Positions 33,398-42,355 of a DNA stretch of 49,643 nt are shown piece by piece (the first letter of the stretch is position 1; each line of letters opens with the position of its first letter). Made by a program: the position numbers and the translations under genes. Origin of the DNA: Candidatus Curtissbacteria bacterium RIFCSPLOWO2_02_41_11 (GTDB taxonomy: Bacteria > Patescibacteriota > Microgenomatia > Curtissbacterales > GWA2-41-24); contig MFBU01000005.1 in NCBI GenBank assembly GCA_001775055.1, positions 1 through 49,643 on the forward strand. The letters are read 5' to 3'. Under the pieces are notes generated by a model. That model saw only the letters and a list, made by a program, of their open reading frames with translations, searched no databases and was not told the origin of the DNA.

Positions 33398-34423
33398 TTA
33401 AAAATTTGGATAGAGTTTACCCTTGAGCTTAGGGGGTAACATTATGATCACCTTATTATAGATGGGATAGCTTGATTGACAAGAGAGACAATGCATTCTT
33501 TTTGAATTCTTTTCTAAGGAAGATTTTTTACAAACAAGACAGATTAAAAGATCTAAGAGATTATTTTTTTGAATTGCTCTGGTCTCCTTCTTGATTTGTG
33601 CAAGGACAGTAATTCCGCCCCCTTCAATGGCAATTAGAATTTTCGTAAGTAAATTTATTGGCCAATTATTATCTTTAGCATCAAACTGCGCATTGGGTCC
33701 CCAAAAGACAGGTTCCAGCGAAATTTGTAAATTTTTATATCCTCTTAAAGCATCTTGCCACTCTCCAATAGAAAATTCGTTTTCGGTGACATTGTGGCTA
33801 CTTTCGCTACCTCCAAGCCTCGAGATGAATGGAAGTAAATATATTTTTTTTAGTATTTTTTCGGCTAAAGTTAGATTATAATCCCTTTTCCAGAGACCAA
33901 GGTTAAAAAATTGTTTGACCGGTTCTTCTGAAAAATATATCGTTTTCTGTGAGACTCTCTTCATTTCTGCGAGGACTCGGTGGGGTTTAGGGAAATGATG
34001 GATAGTTTCAAAGGCAAAAACAAAAGGAATCGAGTTGTCGGCAAAAGGTAGGTTTTCGGCATCTGCACAGATTAAGATTGGTAATTTTTTTAGGTTGAGT
34101 TTTTTGGCAAAATTCGGTGCACTTTTGAGACTTTCGAAGGAAATATCAAGAGCAAATCCTTGAGCATTAAACTTCGATGTCAAAAGAGCCGCGCGTTGAC
34201 ACTTTTCGGCACCTATTTCCAAAAATGGTGATAAAGAAATATTCTGAGAGTTGAGATTTTTAAAAATGTTTTGGGAGGAGGCAACTCGTTGCTTTAAAAT
34301 TTTTATAATTTGTTTTTGGTCTGGTTCTCCCTTAAAATAAATTCTTTGGCCGAGGTGCTGATTTACTAGTTTTTGCCGAAAAATTACTTCGCCAATTTTA
34401 GATTTTTGGAGTTGGTATGCCAT
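33398..34423 (-). CDS. SAM-dependent methyltransferase with C-terminal zinc-ribbon (Trm112-like)
   Basis: The 341-aa product has motif I in PFLEIGAEKCQRAALLTSKF, ribose-acid region ALDISFESLK, and FAFETIHHFPKPHRVLAEMKRV, all Methyltransf_11-like. Near the end, LICLVCKKSS ... MHCLSCQSSYPIYNKVIIMLPP carries two CXXC pairs, as in the Trm112/PF03966 zinc ribbon found at the ends of some bacterial methyltransferases. It is longer than its neighbours because of this tail and a helical N-terminus. It abuts the GT2-MT fusion (2 nt) and overlaps the next GT2 gene by 26 nt. Confidence 0.75.
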   Translation of the reverse strand: MAYQLQKSKIGEVIFRQKLVNQHLGQRIYFKGEPDQKQIIKILKQRVASSQNIFKNLNSQNISLSPFLEIGAEKCQRAALLTSKFNAQGFALDISFESLKSAPNFAKKLNLKKLPILICADAENLPFADNSIPFVFAFETIHHFPKPHRVLAEMKRVSQKTIYFSEEPVKQFFNLGLWKRDYNLTLAEKILKKIYLLPFISRLGGSESSHNVTENEFSIGEWQDALRGYKNLQISLEPVFWGPNAQFDAKDNNWPINLLTKILIAIEGGGITVLAQIKKETRAIQKNNLLDLLICLVCKKSSLEKNSKRMHCLSCQSSYPIYNKVIIMLPPKLKGKLYPNF

Positions 34424-35300
34424 AGACTCTATTTTTTGTATTTAAAGTTTTTGGGAGATTTATCAAATTCCAGATGAAAGCCCTGTATAGGGCATAAATA
34501 TTTATTATTTTTCCCTGAAAAATGTACAAAAACGGAATTGCTAAAAGTTGTAATGGTAGAAAGATTAGAAGGTGATCTATTCTTCCATTTTTAAACATAT
34601 AGCGAATTTTGCCACGATAATGAGCAAAAAGAGTTTCTTTGTTTGGATTAAGATTTCTATTAAAGGAATGATAAAAAATGGCCTTTGGTGTATAAAGGAC
34701 TTTTAATCCAAATTGGCGAATGCGAAAAGCAAGGTCGTATTCCTCTCCGCAGAAAATAAAACCTTCATCAAATCCATTGATTTTTTTGAATAAATCTTTC
34801 TTAATAAAAAGACAGGCCCCAACAGCCCAATCACACTGGCGAATTTTATTTTTGTCTTTGAGATCGTAAGGGTGGTAGCCTAAATAGTGATTGATGCGAA
34901 ATCCTGGGATAGCAAATTGGTCTTTTGAATCTAACATTTTGCCTGTGGTAATGCCCACCTTTTGCTGAGATTGGTAACAGTCAACAAGTGCGATAAAAGC
35001 ATTCTTGTCAAAAGTGACGTCGTCGTTAGTAGCAAGTATGTAGTTTCCAGTTGATTTTTTTGCAGCAGCATTAAGGGCAGGAGCAGAGCCTTGAGTTTTG
35101 GCAAATTTGATTAGTTTTACTGTTGGCCAGGATTTTCTAAGATAATCACTGGTGCCATCAGTTGATCCATCATCGGTTGCAATGACTTCGATTTTGCCTT
35201 GATATTGTTGAGAATAAATTGATTTGAGAAGATTACCAATGGTATTTCTGCCATTCAAGCAAGGTATGACTACGGAAATAGAAGGGTATTTTTGCACCAT
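34398..35300 (-). CDS. GT2 glycosyltransferase, rhamnosyltransferase-like
   Basis: The 300-aa product has SISVVIPCLNGRNTIGNLLKSI at the start, VIATDDGSTDGTSDYL for UDP/dTDP binding, LATNDDVTFDKNAF in the DXD position, and CDWAVGACLFIKKDLF plus GFDEGFIFCGEEYDLAFRIRQFG as the acceptor-side loop with the catalytic acid. These define the WbbL/RfbN-type branch of GT2. The C-terminus has one hydrophobic stretch (LLIFLPLQLLAIPFLYIF), probably a membrane anchor. It lies 5 nt from the next upstream gene. Confidence 0.87.
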   Translation of the reverse strand: MVQKYPSISVVIPCLNGRNTIGNLLKSIYSQQYQGKIEVIATDDGSTDGTSDYLRKSWPTVKLIKFAKTQGSAPALNAAAKKSTGNYILATNDDVTFDKNAFIALVDCYQSQQKVGITTGKMLDSKDQFAIPGFRINHYLGYHPYDLKDKNKIRQCDWAVGACLFIKKDLFKKINGFDEGFIFCGEEYDLAFRIRQFGLKVLYTPKAIFYHSFNRNLNPNKETLFAHYRGKIRYMFKNGRIDHLLIFLPLQLLAIPFLYIFQGKIINIYALYRAFIWNLINLPKTLNTKNRVYGIPTPKI

Positions 35301-35305
35301 CTAAA

Positions 35306-36115
35306 CTAAAAAATTAGACCAATGATACCGACGGCAGCTTGGGTAGTTTTAAGAAAGATAAGGCCTGCGGCATGGATTGGATCCTTGATCATTGTACTAA
35401 AATTTGAAAAAGAGAAAAGTCTTCCTATTAAATTTGCTTGATTAATAAAGACTTGAGGGTGCTTTTGGGCGTATTTTTTGATGTGTTTGGCATAATAAAA
35501 TTTCTTCTTTAAAATTTTAGCAAGAGATGTATCGCCTTCCAAATTATAAATTTTGGAGTTAATTTTACCAACTTTAAAACCGGTCTTTATTGTCCTTTGA
35601 TGCAAATCCCAATCTTCACCTGCAATCAAATTTTCGTCAAATCCTCCAAGCTTGAGAAAGCTGCTTTTTTTGAAGAATCTGGCAGCCCAGAGATGTGACT
35701 GATCCTGATAGAGGGATTTTTCAAGTGCCAGGCATTTGGCCCAAAAAGTCTCACCTTTAACGGTTTCTGGAATAACAATTGCATCTAATTTGTGTTTATT
35801 GGTTGTTCTGACCGCATCTTTAACAAGATTCTTGGAAATTTCTTGGTCGGAATCGACAAATAATAACCAGTATCCTGTAGCTTTTTGAGCACCAAAATTT
35901 CTTTGGGCGGAGCGTTCGTTACCCTTTTGAAAAATAAGCTCTGTATATTTGGTAGCGATTTCTATGGTCTTATCTTTTGAAAAGTTGTCGATGACGATTA
36001 TCTCTAAGTTTTTGTATATTTGATTCTTAATACTCCTAAGGCAGATTTCTAAGTTTGCCTCTTCGTTTAAAGTCGGAATTATTACCGAAACTAAGTCAGC
36101 GTGTTTTAGGTTCAT
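35306..36115 (-). CDS. GT2 glycosyltransferase
   Basis: The 269-aa product shows VSVIIPTLNEEANLEICLRSI, IIVIDNFSKDKT, GYWLLFVDSDQEIS (DXD-type) and GFDENLIAGEDWDLHQRTIKTG (the ED..L acceptor motif). It looks like a membrane-associated GT2 with a weakly hydrophobic C-terminus (AAGLIFLKTTQAAVGIIGLIF). It overlaps the start of the upstream GT39-like gene by 20 nt. Substrate unknown. Confidence 0.85.
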   Translation of the reverse strand: MNLKHADLVSVIIPTLNEEANLEICLRSIKNQIYKNLEIIVIDNFSKDKTIEIATKYTELIFQKGNERSAQRNFGAQKATGYWLLFVDSDQEISKNLVKDAVRTTNKHKLDAIVIPETVKGETFWAKCLALEKSLYQDQSHLWAARFFKKSSFLKLGGFDENLIAGEDWDLHQRTIKTGFKVGKINSKIYNLEGDTSLAKILKKKFYYAKHIKKYAQKHPQVFINQANLIGRLFSFSNFSTMIKDPIHAAGLIFLKTTQAAVGIIGLIF

Positions 36116-37562
36116 ACTTTATAATATTAACGTCAGAAAACTTTTGTAAAAGTGTTTGATTATGGGTTTTTCCCACGCAAGATTTAAATTGCACTGCTTG
36201 GTTTTTATGGAGTGGTGACGGGATAACTTCAATGAGCCAAAATTCTTTATCCTTAAGTTTGCTTAATTCGGTTGGAATAAATCCGAGAACAGTTTTATTT
36301 ATTTGATTCATATATAGCGAGTCAATAGCTGCCCTATGATCCAATTGTGGCATTTTATAAGAATAATAGTAGAAGGTTGTCATTTCTGTGTGTAGAATTG
36401 GTTGTTTTAGGTTCACATTATTAAAAACGAAAGAATCAACGGCAGAGGAAGGTTTTTTCGCAAAAAAGATCAGGGTAGATAAAATCGTTATTATAGAAAC
36501 AATAACGTAAACATTTTTAAGAAAGCCATTTTTTGCTATGGATATGCCAATAAACAGATAAAACGGAATTGAAAAAATAAGGATTGATCTTAATCCGAAT
36601 ACTGAAAACACCATAATGGAGAAAATAATTGTTATAAGAATAGGTATTATCAGCATTATTGTTAAAAATTGCTCGTTTTTCTTCAACCGGCCCGTGAATG
36701 TGAAAGCTAAAAGCCCTATATTTACCAAAGAGAAACCCAGCAACATGATTTTTAGATTGTTAATAGATAAAATTTCAGGGTTTATGGCTATTGCTAAATT
36801 TAGCGGGAATGTGTAATGAACTGGAATCAGAAAAATTTTTTGCAGAGAAAATTGAGGCAAGGCGGCACTAGGGACGGGCTCCACTCTCAGGAAACTTAGA
36901 TAAAGTGGGAGCGTAATAAGAAGGGCTAGTATGAAAAGAATTGTGAAAGTTTTAAATTTCGAACCTAATGTTCTTATCTTATATAGAAGATAAGTGAGCA
37001 GACTCAATGTTAACACGGGGTAAAGATAATAAGTGTAATTTCCAAGAGTCATTATCGAAAATAATAAAAGGTTGTCTTTAAAAGCGGAGGAAGAATGTTT
37101 CAAAAAATTTATAAATAATATAAAAGTGAGTAAGCTTACAAGGATAGCAAAAGCATAGACTCTTAAATAAGAGCTGTAATAGATTTGAGTTGGGGACAGT
37201 GCAAAGACTAGAGCAGTCAGGATGCCCACTTTTGGATTGAAAAGAGCTCTGCCAATTAGGCCAATTATAATTATTGAGATGGTGCCGACAATTCCAGACA
37301 AGAATCTAACAACTATATAATTTTGAAAAATCTGTTCAAAAAAGTGGAGAATGAAAGACCATAAGGGAGGATAAGCACTTAAGGTTGCTTTAAGCATAGG
37401 TATAACTGCCACATTAGAAATGAGTATCTGATAAGCTTCGTCACCATCAAGCGGTAAATAAACGGCAAAAACTAACCTTATTAAACCGCCTAGAAGTGCC
37501 AGTAGGACAAGATTTGTTAAAAAGCTATTACTTTCTAATAACTTGGAGAGTTTTTTGGGCAT
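36096..37562 (-). CDS. GT39-like polytopic membrane glycosyltransferase
   Basis: I start at MPKKLSKLLESNSF (37562), because the extra 28 residues of the ORF track lie deep in the previous gene; even so the two overlap by 35 nt. The 488-aa product has LPLDGDEAYQILISN (catalytic acidic pair), AYPPLWSFILHFFEQ (PPLY-like), and SSYLRVYAFAILVSLL in the next loop. These are the landmarks of the PMT_2/ArnT group. About 11 helices are followed by a ~110-residue soluble end. Uses a polyprenyl-phosphate sugar, by family. Confidence 0.78.
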   Translation of the reverse strand: MPKKLSKLLESNSFLTNLVLLALLGGLIRLVFAVYLPLDGDEAYQILISNVAVIPMLKATLSAYPPLWSFILHFFEQIFQNYIVVRFLSGIVGTISIIIIGLIGRALFNPKVGILTALVFALSPTQIYYSSYLRVYAFAILVSLLTFILFINFLKHSSSAFKDNLLLFSIMTLGNYTYYLYPVLTLSLLTYLLYKIRTLGSKFKTFTILFILALLITLPLYLSFLRVEPVPSAALPQFSLQKIFLIPVHYTFPLNLAIAINPEILSINNLKIMLLGFSLVNIGLLAFTFTGRLKKNEQFLTIMLIIPILITIIFSIMVFSVFGLRSILIFSIPFYLFIGISIAKNGFLKNVYVIVSIITILSTLIFFAKKPSSAVDSFVFNNVNLKQPILHTEMTTFYYYSYKMPQLDHRAAIDSLYMNQINKTVLGFIPTELSKLKDKEFWLIEVIPSPLHKNQAVQFKSCVGKTHNQTLLQKFSDVNIIKYEPKTR

Positions 37563-38637
37563 AAACTTTATGAATATACTGTTTAATGTACTTATAGCAT
37601 TCTTCCCAAGAAAATTGTTTAGACCAATTGTAGCCATTTTCGGCAAATTTGGTTCTTAATGTTTCGTTTGTCAGTAAGTTAACCGCCGCTTGCGCTAAAT
37701 CTTGGGGATTGCTTTTAACCAATAACCCATTAAATCCCTCTTTTATTGAGTCAGTCAAACCTGGCACTTTATAACCAATAGGGATACAGCCTAAAGCATT
37801 GGCTTCTGTCGCAACTAAACTCCAACCCTCTCTGACTGCGGGAATAAGAATAATTTTGGCTTTTTCAAGAAGGGTTTTCTTTTTTTGATCTTTGACAAAA
37901 CCTAATAATTTAACGCTTTTTTGAAGTTTAAACTCTGTTATATGAGATTTAATCTTATCAATATAAGAACTTTTTCCGGAACCGATAATTGCCAATTTTG
38001 CATAAGGGAGTTTTTGCTGAATGGTTTTGAAGGCAAGGACAGCATCGAGAGCATTTTTTGCCGGGGTAAGACGTCCGATAAATACTAAAAGATCCTCTTT
38101 TTCGGAAGTTATTTTTGGTTTGAAATCAATTCCTGGGAGATAAGTTGTCACTTTTTCAAAACCAAGTTTTCTAAGATCAGAGGTTGTTGATTTACCAAGT
38201 GCAATAATCGGCTGATTTTTGTAAATTCTAAGATAAATTGGTTCAAGTAAATAACCGATGATATTAAGCGGGAAGATAACTTCCAAGAACCAGTACTCCC
38301 GGGCAAGCTGATGGATAAGAGTCAACGCTTTTTTCCTTGCGTAAAGAGGTGTAAAAAATGGAAGAGTATTAATCTCGTCAATAATTAAATCGAATTCATC
38401 TTTTCTTCCAACATAATAAATGAAAGCAAATAGGCGGCAAGTAATAAGCCCCCCCCGACGGATTACTTTGACTCCCTTGATGTCTTCTTTATACTTTGCC
38501 CCGGGAAATTTAGAAGTGAATAGCGTGACTTTTATGCCGTCTTTGACAAACCTGCTTGCAACTTCGATTGCCACTTTTTCTGCCCCACCGCCATCTGGGT
38601 TTTTAATATCACGCCAAGAAAGCCATAGAATTTTCAT
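37528..38637 (-). CDS. GT4-family glycosyltransferase
   Basis: The 369-aa product begins MKILWLSWRDIKNPDGGGAEKVAIEVASRF, with the GGAE loop that many GT4 enzymes use to hold the donor phosphate. The C-terminal domain starts LLVFIGRLTPAKNALDAVLAF. The EX7E-type region is REGWSLVATEANALGCIPIGY. At its end, EECYKYIKQYIHKVYAQK gives a basic helix that could bind membrane. It is an early gene of the minus-strand operon, separated from the first GT2 gene by a 149-nt dispersed repeat. Confidence 0.87.
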   Translation of the reverse strand: MKILWLSWRDIKNPDGGGAEKVAIEVASRFVKDGIKVTLFTSKFPGAKYKEDIKGVKVIRRGGLITCRLFAFIYYVGRKDEFDLIIDEINTLPFFTPLYARKKALTLIHQLAREYWFLEVIFPLNIIGYLLEPIYLRIYKNQPIIALGKSTTSDLRKLGFEKVTTYLPGIDFKPKITSEKEDLLVFIGRLTPAKNALDAVLAFKTIQQKLPYAKLAIIGSGKSSYIDKIKSHITEFKLQKSVKLLGFVKDQKKKTLLEKAKIILIPAVREGWSLVATEANALGCIPIGYKVPGLTDSIKEGFNGLLVKSNPQDLAQAAVNLLTNETLRTKFAENGYNWSKQFSWEECYKYIKQYIHKVYAQKTLQVIRK

Positions 38638-38639
38638 TG

Positions 38640-38783
38640 AGATACGAATGAGTACGAATGATAATTCTGATTTAATATATTCGCTTAAATTCGCGTGCGA
38701 GATTAACTCTCGTGAGTTCTAGGCAGGAACGAATATTCACGAATAATTATAGAACAAGTCGCCTATTCGCGTACATTCGCGAG
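38640..38783. repeat. Dispersed 10-nt-periodic palindromic element, copy 1
   Basis: ACGAATGAGTACGAAT, then ATTCGCTTAAATTCGC, then a core (GATTAACTCTCGTGAGTTC), then CGAATATTCACGAAT, then ATTCGCGTACATTCGC. Each half-site pair has a 10-nt period, and successive pairs are complementary, so two hairpins can form. The layout and core match 43765-43915. Confidence 0.75.
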
Positions 38784-38786
38784 ATG

Positions 38787-39590
38787 TTAAACGAAAGCCT
38801 TTTGAGGAGTAATTGAGATTTCGTCTTGTTCTAAGTGGTTGTGAGCGTCTTGATAGTATTTGAGAATGTTCTTGCGATAAAAAATTGCCAAGGTGTCTTG
38901 TAAGATCCATTTTATCGTACTCAGGTGAATTGTGGATGAGAAATTGTAATTTAAAATTATGGGAACCTCCACAATTCTGTTATAGCCAAGTAATTTAGCG
39001 ACAACCAAAAGTTCTAAATCAAAAGCAAATTGCTTAACAACAATTCTTGGGAAACAAGCCTCAAGTACTTCTCTTCGGAAGACTTTGATACCAACCTGGG
39101 TATCAGTTACATTGAGATTAAAAAGTACTCTAATTATTATTTGGTATATTTTACTTAAAATTCTTCTTAAGATGGGATATTTGACTTGTGAGAGCGGATG
39201 TCTTTTTGAGCCGATTGCAAGAGAAGAGGTACTTTTTTGAAGATAGTCTAGAACTACAGGGATGTTTTCGGCTGGGAGATCAAGGTCTGAATCGGTGAAA
39301 ACAACAATATCACCATGGCTTTTCTTAAAGCCATAATAGAGAGCAAAACCCTTACCCTGATTCAGATCATAAGAAAATATTTTAATCCGCTGGGTATTTC
39401 CATTGAATCGTTTACTACGGACAGCCTCACGGAGAGTCTTATCACGGGAAGCATCATCAACGACAATTATTTCCCAGTCATAGGCCAGTTTTTTTAATTG
39501 ACTAACAAAGGAGGAGATTACTTCAAAAACTTCTGTGTCTTTGTTGTAGGCAGGAACAATTACCGAAAGCTTGGTATTTAATGCAGGCAT
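38787..39590 (-). CDS. GT2 polyprenyl-phosphate glycosyltransferase (DPM1/ALG5-like)
   Basis: The 267-aa product reads LSVIVPAYNKDTEVFEVISSF, IIVVDDASRDKT, GDIVVFTDSDLDLPAENIP (DXD) and SKRHPLSQVKYPILRRILSKIYQ. It then has VTDTQVGIKVFRREV, the typical block of dolichyl/undecaprenyl-phosphate sugar synthases. Such enzymes charge the polyprenyl carrier with mannose or glucose. It is the first gene of the minus-strand operon and would supply the donor for the many GT-C enzymes of this window. No C-terminal transmembrane domain is present. Confidence 0.85.
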   Translation of the reverse strand: MPALNTKLSVIVPAYNKDTEVFEVISSFVSQLKKLAYDWEIIVVDDASRDKTLREAVRSKRFNGNTQRIKIFSYDLNQGKGFALYYGFKKSHGDIVVFTDSDLDLPAENIPVVLDYLQKSTSSLAIGSKRHPLSQVKYPILRRILSKIYQIIIRVLFNLNVTDTQVGIKVFRREVLEACFPRIVVKQFAFDLELLVVAKLLGYNRIVEVPIILNYNFSSTIHLSTIKWILQDTLAIFYRKNILKYYQDAHNHLEQDEISITPQKAFV

Positions 39591-39923
39591 TATCTTTAAT
39601 CTAAAATAGTAAGCTTTTGGGTTACTTTAGTCCTAAATTAAGTATGAGTGCTTTTGTGATTCTTTGTCAAGCTATTAAGAATATGAGAGCTAAAGGCGAC
39701 TGAGGTTGACAGTCTTAACTGTCGTTGCTATACTTCAAGTGGTGATTTTCACTGACTGTAATTCGCAAGTTGGCGGATTAACAAGTTGGGAGACTAATTT
39801 TTTAATGTTGAAATCTATTCATTTTCTACTTTTTAAGCGGTTTTTCGCGCCCTAAAAGATTAGCTCCCACAGAATTTAATTAACAATAAAAAAGTTTCGG
39901 ACTCGATTGGCGTGCAAACAATC
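39591..39923. other. Divergent intergenic region between glycan operon and rRNA genes
   Basis: It holds the rRNA promoter at 39706-39734 and about 190 nt of leader before tRNA-Ala. I find no ORF, no 16S rRNA 3' end (no anti-Shine-Dalgarno CCTCC segment) and no second tRNA. The rRNA transcript therefore appears to begin here without 16S. Confidence 0.6.
39706..39734 (+). promoter_or_regulatory. Consensus sigma70 promoter for tRNA-Ala and 23S rRNA
   Basis: TTGACA (39706-39711), 17-nt spacer, TATACT (39729-39734). It is the best match to consensus in the window and points at the stable RNA genes 190 nt downstream. Confidence 0.7.
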
Positions 39924-39996
39924 GGGCCGATAGCTCAGTTGGTAGAGCGTTGCATTTGCACTGCAAAGGTCAGGGGTTCGAATCCCCTTCGGTCCA
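39924..39996 (+). tRNA. tRNA-Ala (anticodon TGC)
   Basis: A 73-nt cloverleaf: acceptor GGGCCGA/TCGGTCC with one G-U pair, D arm GCTCAGTTGGTAGAGC, anticodon stem TTGCA/TGCAA with loop TTTGCAC (anticodon TGC), and T arm CAGGGGTTCGAATCCCCTT-type. Discriminator is A. CCA is not encoded (ACAAA follows). Its place before 23S matches the usual spacer tRNA of bacterial rRNA operons. Confidence 0.95.
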
Positions 39997-40058
39997 CAAA
40001 GCACCTTAACAATTGAATATGGAAAGAATTAATTTAATAAAGTTCGGTTTCACAAAAC

Positions 40059-40083
40059 TAGTGTTTTAGAAACTGAATGGAAT
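40059..40083 (+). other. 5' strand of the 23S rRNA processing stem
   Basis: This segment (ending AAACTGAATGGAAT) is complementary to 43736-43760 over 14 contiguous bases plus most of the rest. It is a standard pre-23S stem for RNase III-type processing. Confidence 0.75.
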
Positions 40084-40234
40084 GGGTCAATTTTATGCGT
40101 TCAATGGATGCCTAGGTGCAACACACCGAAGAAGGACGTAGAGGGCTTACGATAAGTACCGGTGAGCTGCCGTCAAGCTTTGATCCGGTAATTTCCGAAT
40201 GGGGAAACCCGCTTGTGCATGGCACAAGAGGTTT

Positions 40235-40352
40235 GTTAAGAGGTTACGGTTACAATGCCAGTATCGTTTAGCGGTTACGTTTAGCGTTAATATTACGTTT
40301 GACGTCTAACTTTTTACGAAACGGGTTTCGTTACCGATAAACCCTAAACGAA
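40235..40352 (+). repeat. Dispersed palindromic element, copy B, inside 23S rRNA domain I
   Basis: It replaces a short loop between GGGAAACCC and GAACTGAAACATC. GTTAAGAGGTTACGGTTAC... matches 7587 onward, and ACGAAACGGGTTTCGT is a palindrome with 7-bp arms and a 2-nt loop. TCGTTTAGCGG and CCCTAAACGA form outer complementary arms. Confidence 0.7.
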
Positions 40353-40526
40353 TTTCTTGCGCTGTGCATGAGCACTTTAGTGCGAATACATAAGCGCTAG
40401 AGAGGGTACCGCCTGAACTGAAACATCTAAGTAAGGCGAGGAAAAGAAAACAAACCAGTGATTCCCTAAGTAGTGGCGAGCGAAAGGGGAAGAGCCTAAA
40501 CTTGAGCGAGGCATTGAGCCTCGCAG

Positions 40527-40633
40527 TGGGTAGTTAATAGTTGGTAGTAGGTAGTTGGCGGCAAATTAATTGCAGCTTCTACAAGCTACAAGCGAGTCGA
40601 GTCCGACTCGACGAGTGAACTACTAACTACAAG
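40527..40633 (+). repeat. 7-nt-periodic palindrome in 23S rRNA domain I
   Basis: Left arm is built of 7-mers GTAGTTA, ATAGTTG, GTAGTAG, GTAGTTG. The right arm AACTACTAACTAC is the complement in register. A GC-rich hairpin (GTCGAGTCCGACTCGAC) sits between them. Confidence 0.7.
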
Positions 40634-40859
40634 TCGAATTCATTCGGCGTACTGCGAAGCTGAAAGCTTCGCTTGAGGGTTGCGGGACTCAAATATGAGA
40701 CTATTGCGGATAGCAGAATAATCTGGAATGGTTGGCCATAGATGGTGAAAGCCCAGTATGTGAAATTCAAGATAGCTCTATGAGTATCCCAAGTACTACG
40801 GGACACGCGAAATCCTGTAGGAATCCGGCTCGACCATGAGCCAAGGCTAAATATGTGTT

Positions 40860-40899
<40 letters not shown>

Positions 40900-41696
40900 G
40901 AGTACCCCGGAAGGGGAATGAAAAGTACCTGAAATTGAACGCTAACAAGCAATCGGAGCCCCGCTCTTTTTGCGCGTAAGAAGACCATGATTTAAGGCTA
41001 GTAAAGTCGTGTTTAGATTAAGTCACGGTTTTGTCTTGTGTCCAAAAAGAGCGGGGTGACGGTGTGCCTATTGAAGAATGAACCGGTGAGTTTTATCATG
41101 CTGTAGTCTAACCCCGCTAAGCGGGGGGAGGCAGAGTGAAAGCAAGCGTTAATAGCGCGTTTTAATACAGCATGTTAAAGACCCGAAACCGCGTGAGCTA
41201 ACCATGACCAGGATGAAGTCCCGCTAACGCGGGATGGAGGTCCGAACCCGTGTCAGATGCAAGTGGTTGGGATGAGTTGTGGTTAGGGGTGATATGCCAA
41301 TCGAACGCGGAGATAGCTGGTTCTCCCCGAAATATATTTAGGTATAGCCCTTGTCTAACTTCACAGGGGTAGAGCACTGAATGGGTGATGCGAAGCAATT
41401 TGTGTCATTCAATCAAACTACGAATACTGTGAAACAAATTGGGCGAGGAGTCAGTCCGACCCGGATAAGCGGGCCAGGGCTAAAGGGAAACAACCCAGAT
41501 CCAAAGCTAAGGTCCCAAAGTGTATTTTAAGTGTTAAAGGTAGTACTAGCGCCAAGACAGCAAGGAGGTTGGCTTAGAGGCAGCCATCCTTTAAAGAAAG
41601 CGTAACAGCTCACTTGTCGATTGCGGTAGTGCGCCGACAATGTACCGGGGCTCAAAAATACCACCGAAGCTTGGGATTTGTCCGAAGGACAAATAT

Positions 41697-41779
41697 CGCG
41701 GAACTAAGCAGAACTTTACGCAGAAATACGCAGGATTGTCGGCGTTATTCCGCGTTTAGTTCAGCGTTTTTCAGCGGTA
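41697..41779 (+). repeat. 10-nt-periodic palindrome in 23S rRNA
   Basis: The left arm has ACGCAGAAAT, ACGCAGGATT and GCAGAACTTT decamers. The right arm has CCGCGTTTAG, TTCAGCGTTT and TTCAGCGG. The arms are complementary in register. It lies between ACCGAAGCTT and GGTAGGGGAGCG, where E. coli has only a short stem-loop. Confidence 0.65.
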
Positions 41780-42355
41780 CTTGCCCTTCGGGCAAGTGGT
41801 AGGGGAGCGTTTGCATTGCGGTGAAGGTCACGGCGTAAGCCGGACTGGAGCGATGCGAAGTGAGAATGCCGGTATGAGTAGCGAAAGTCCCGTGGGAATC
41901 GGGACCGCCGAATGTCCAAGGTTTCCTACGCAACGTTCGTCGACGTAGGGTTAGTCGGTCCTAAGGCGAGGCCAGAAGGCGTAGTCGATGGATAAGCAGT
42001 TAATATTCTGCTACTTTGGCAAAATCGTTTTAAAGCAAAGGGAAGACGAAAATGGAAAATTCCTAGGTCGAAATGATACGGCCCCTAAAAAGTAAGAAAG
42101 TAAAATGTGGAAAATCCCTTTTTATGATTATTCGAGCTTTGATGGTTAGCTGCCGCAAGGTGGCAAAAGGAAAAGTTTCAATTTCCAAGAAATTTTCTCG
42201 TTGTTAGATTTTATCAAAACCGTACCTAAACCGACACAGGTGGACTGGTATTAGAGTACCAAGGCGAGCGAGAAAACTATCCTTAAGGAACTCGGCAATA
42301 TAACTGGACGTACCTTTGGTAGATGTCCTCCCTGGCCGTCTTTCAGACGGCTACA

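Noticed and set aside
38640-38783. CRISPR array suggested by repeated ATTCGC/GCGAAT words
   Set aside because: The repeat spacing is only 10 nt and the units alternate in orientation. There are no spacer-length intervals and no cas genes.
39591-39923. Hidden 16S rRNA 3' end upstream of tRNA-Ala
   Set aside because: The gap is only 333 nt, contains a promoter, and shows none of the conserved 3' 16S sequence.
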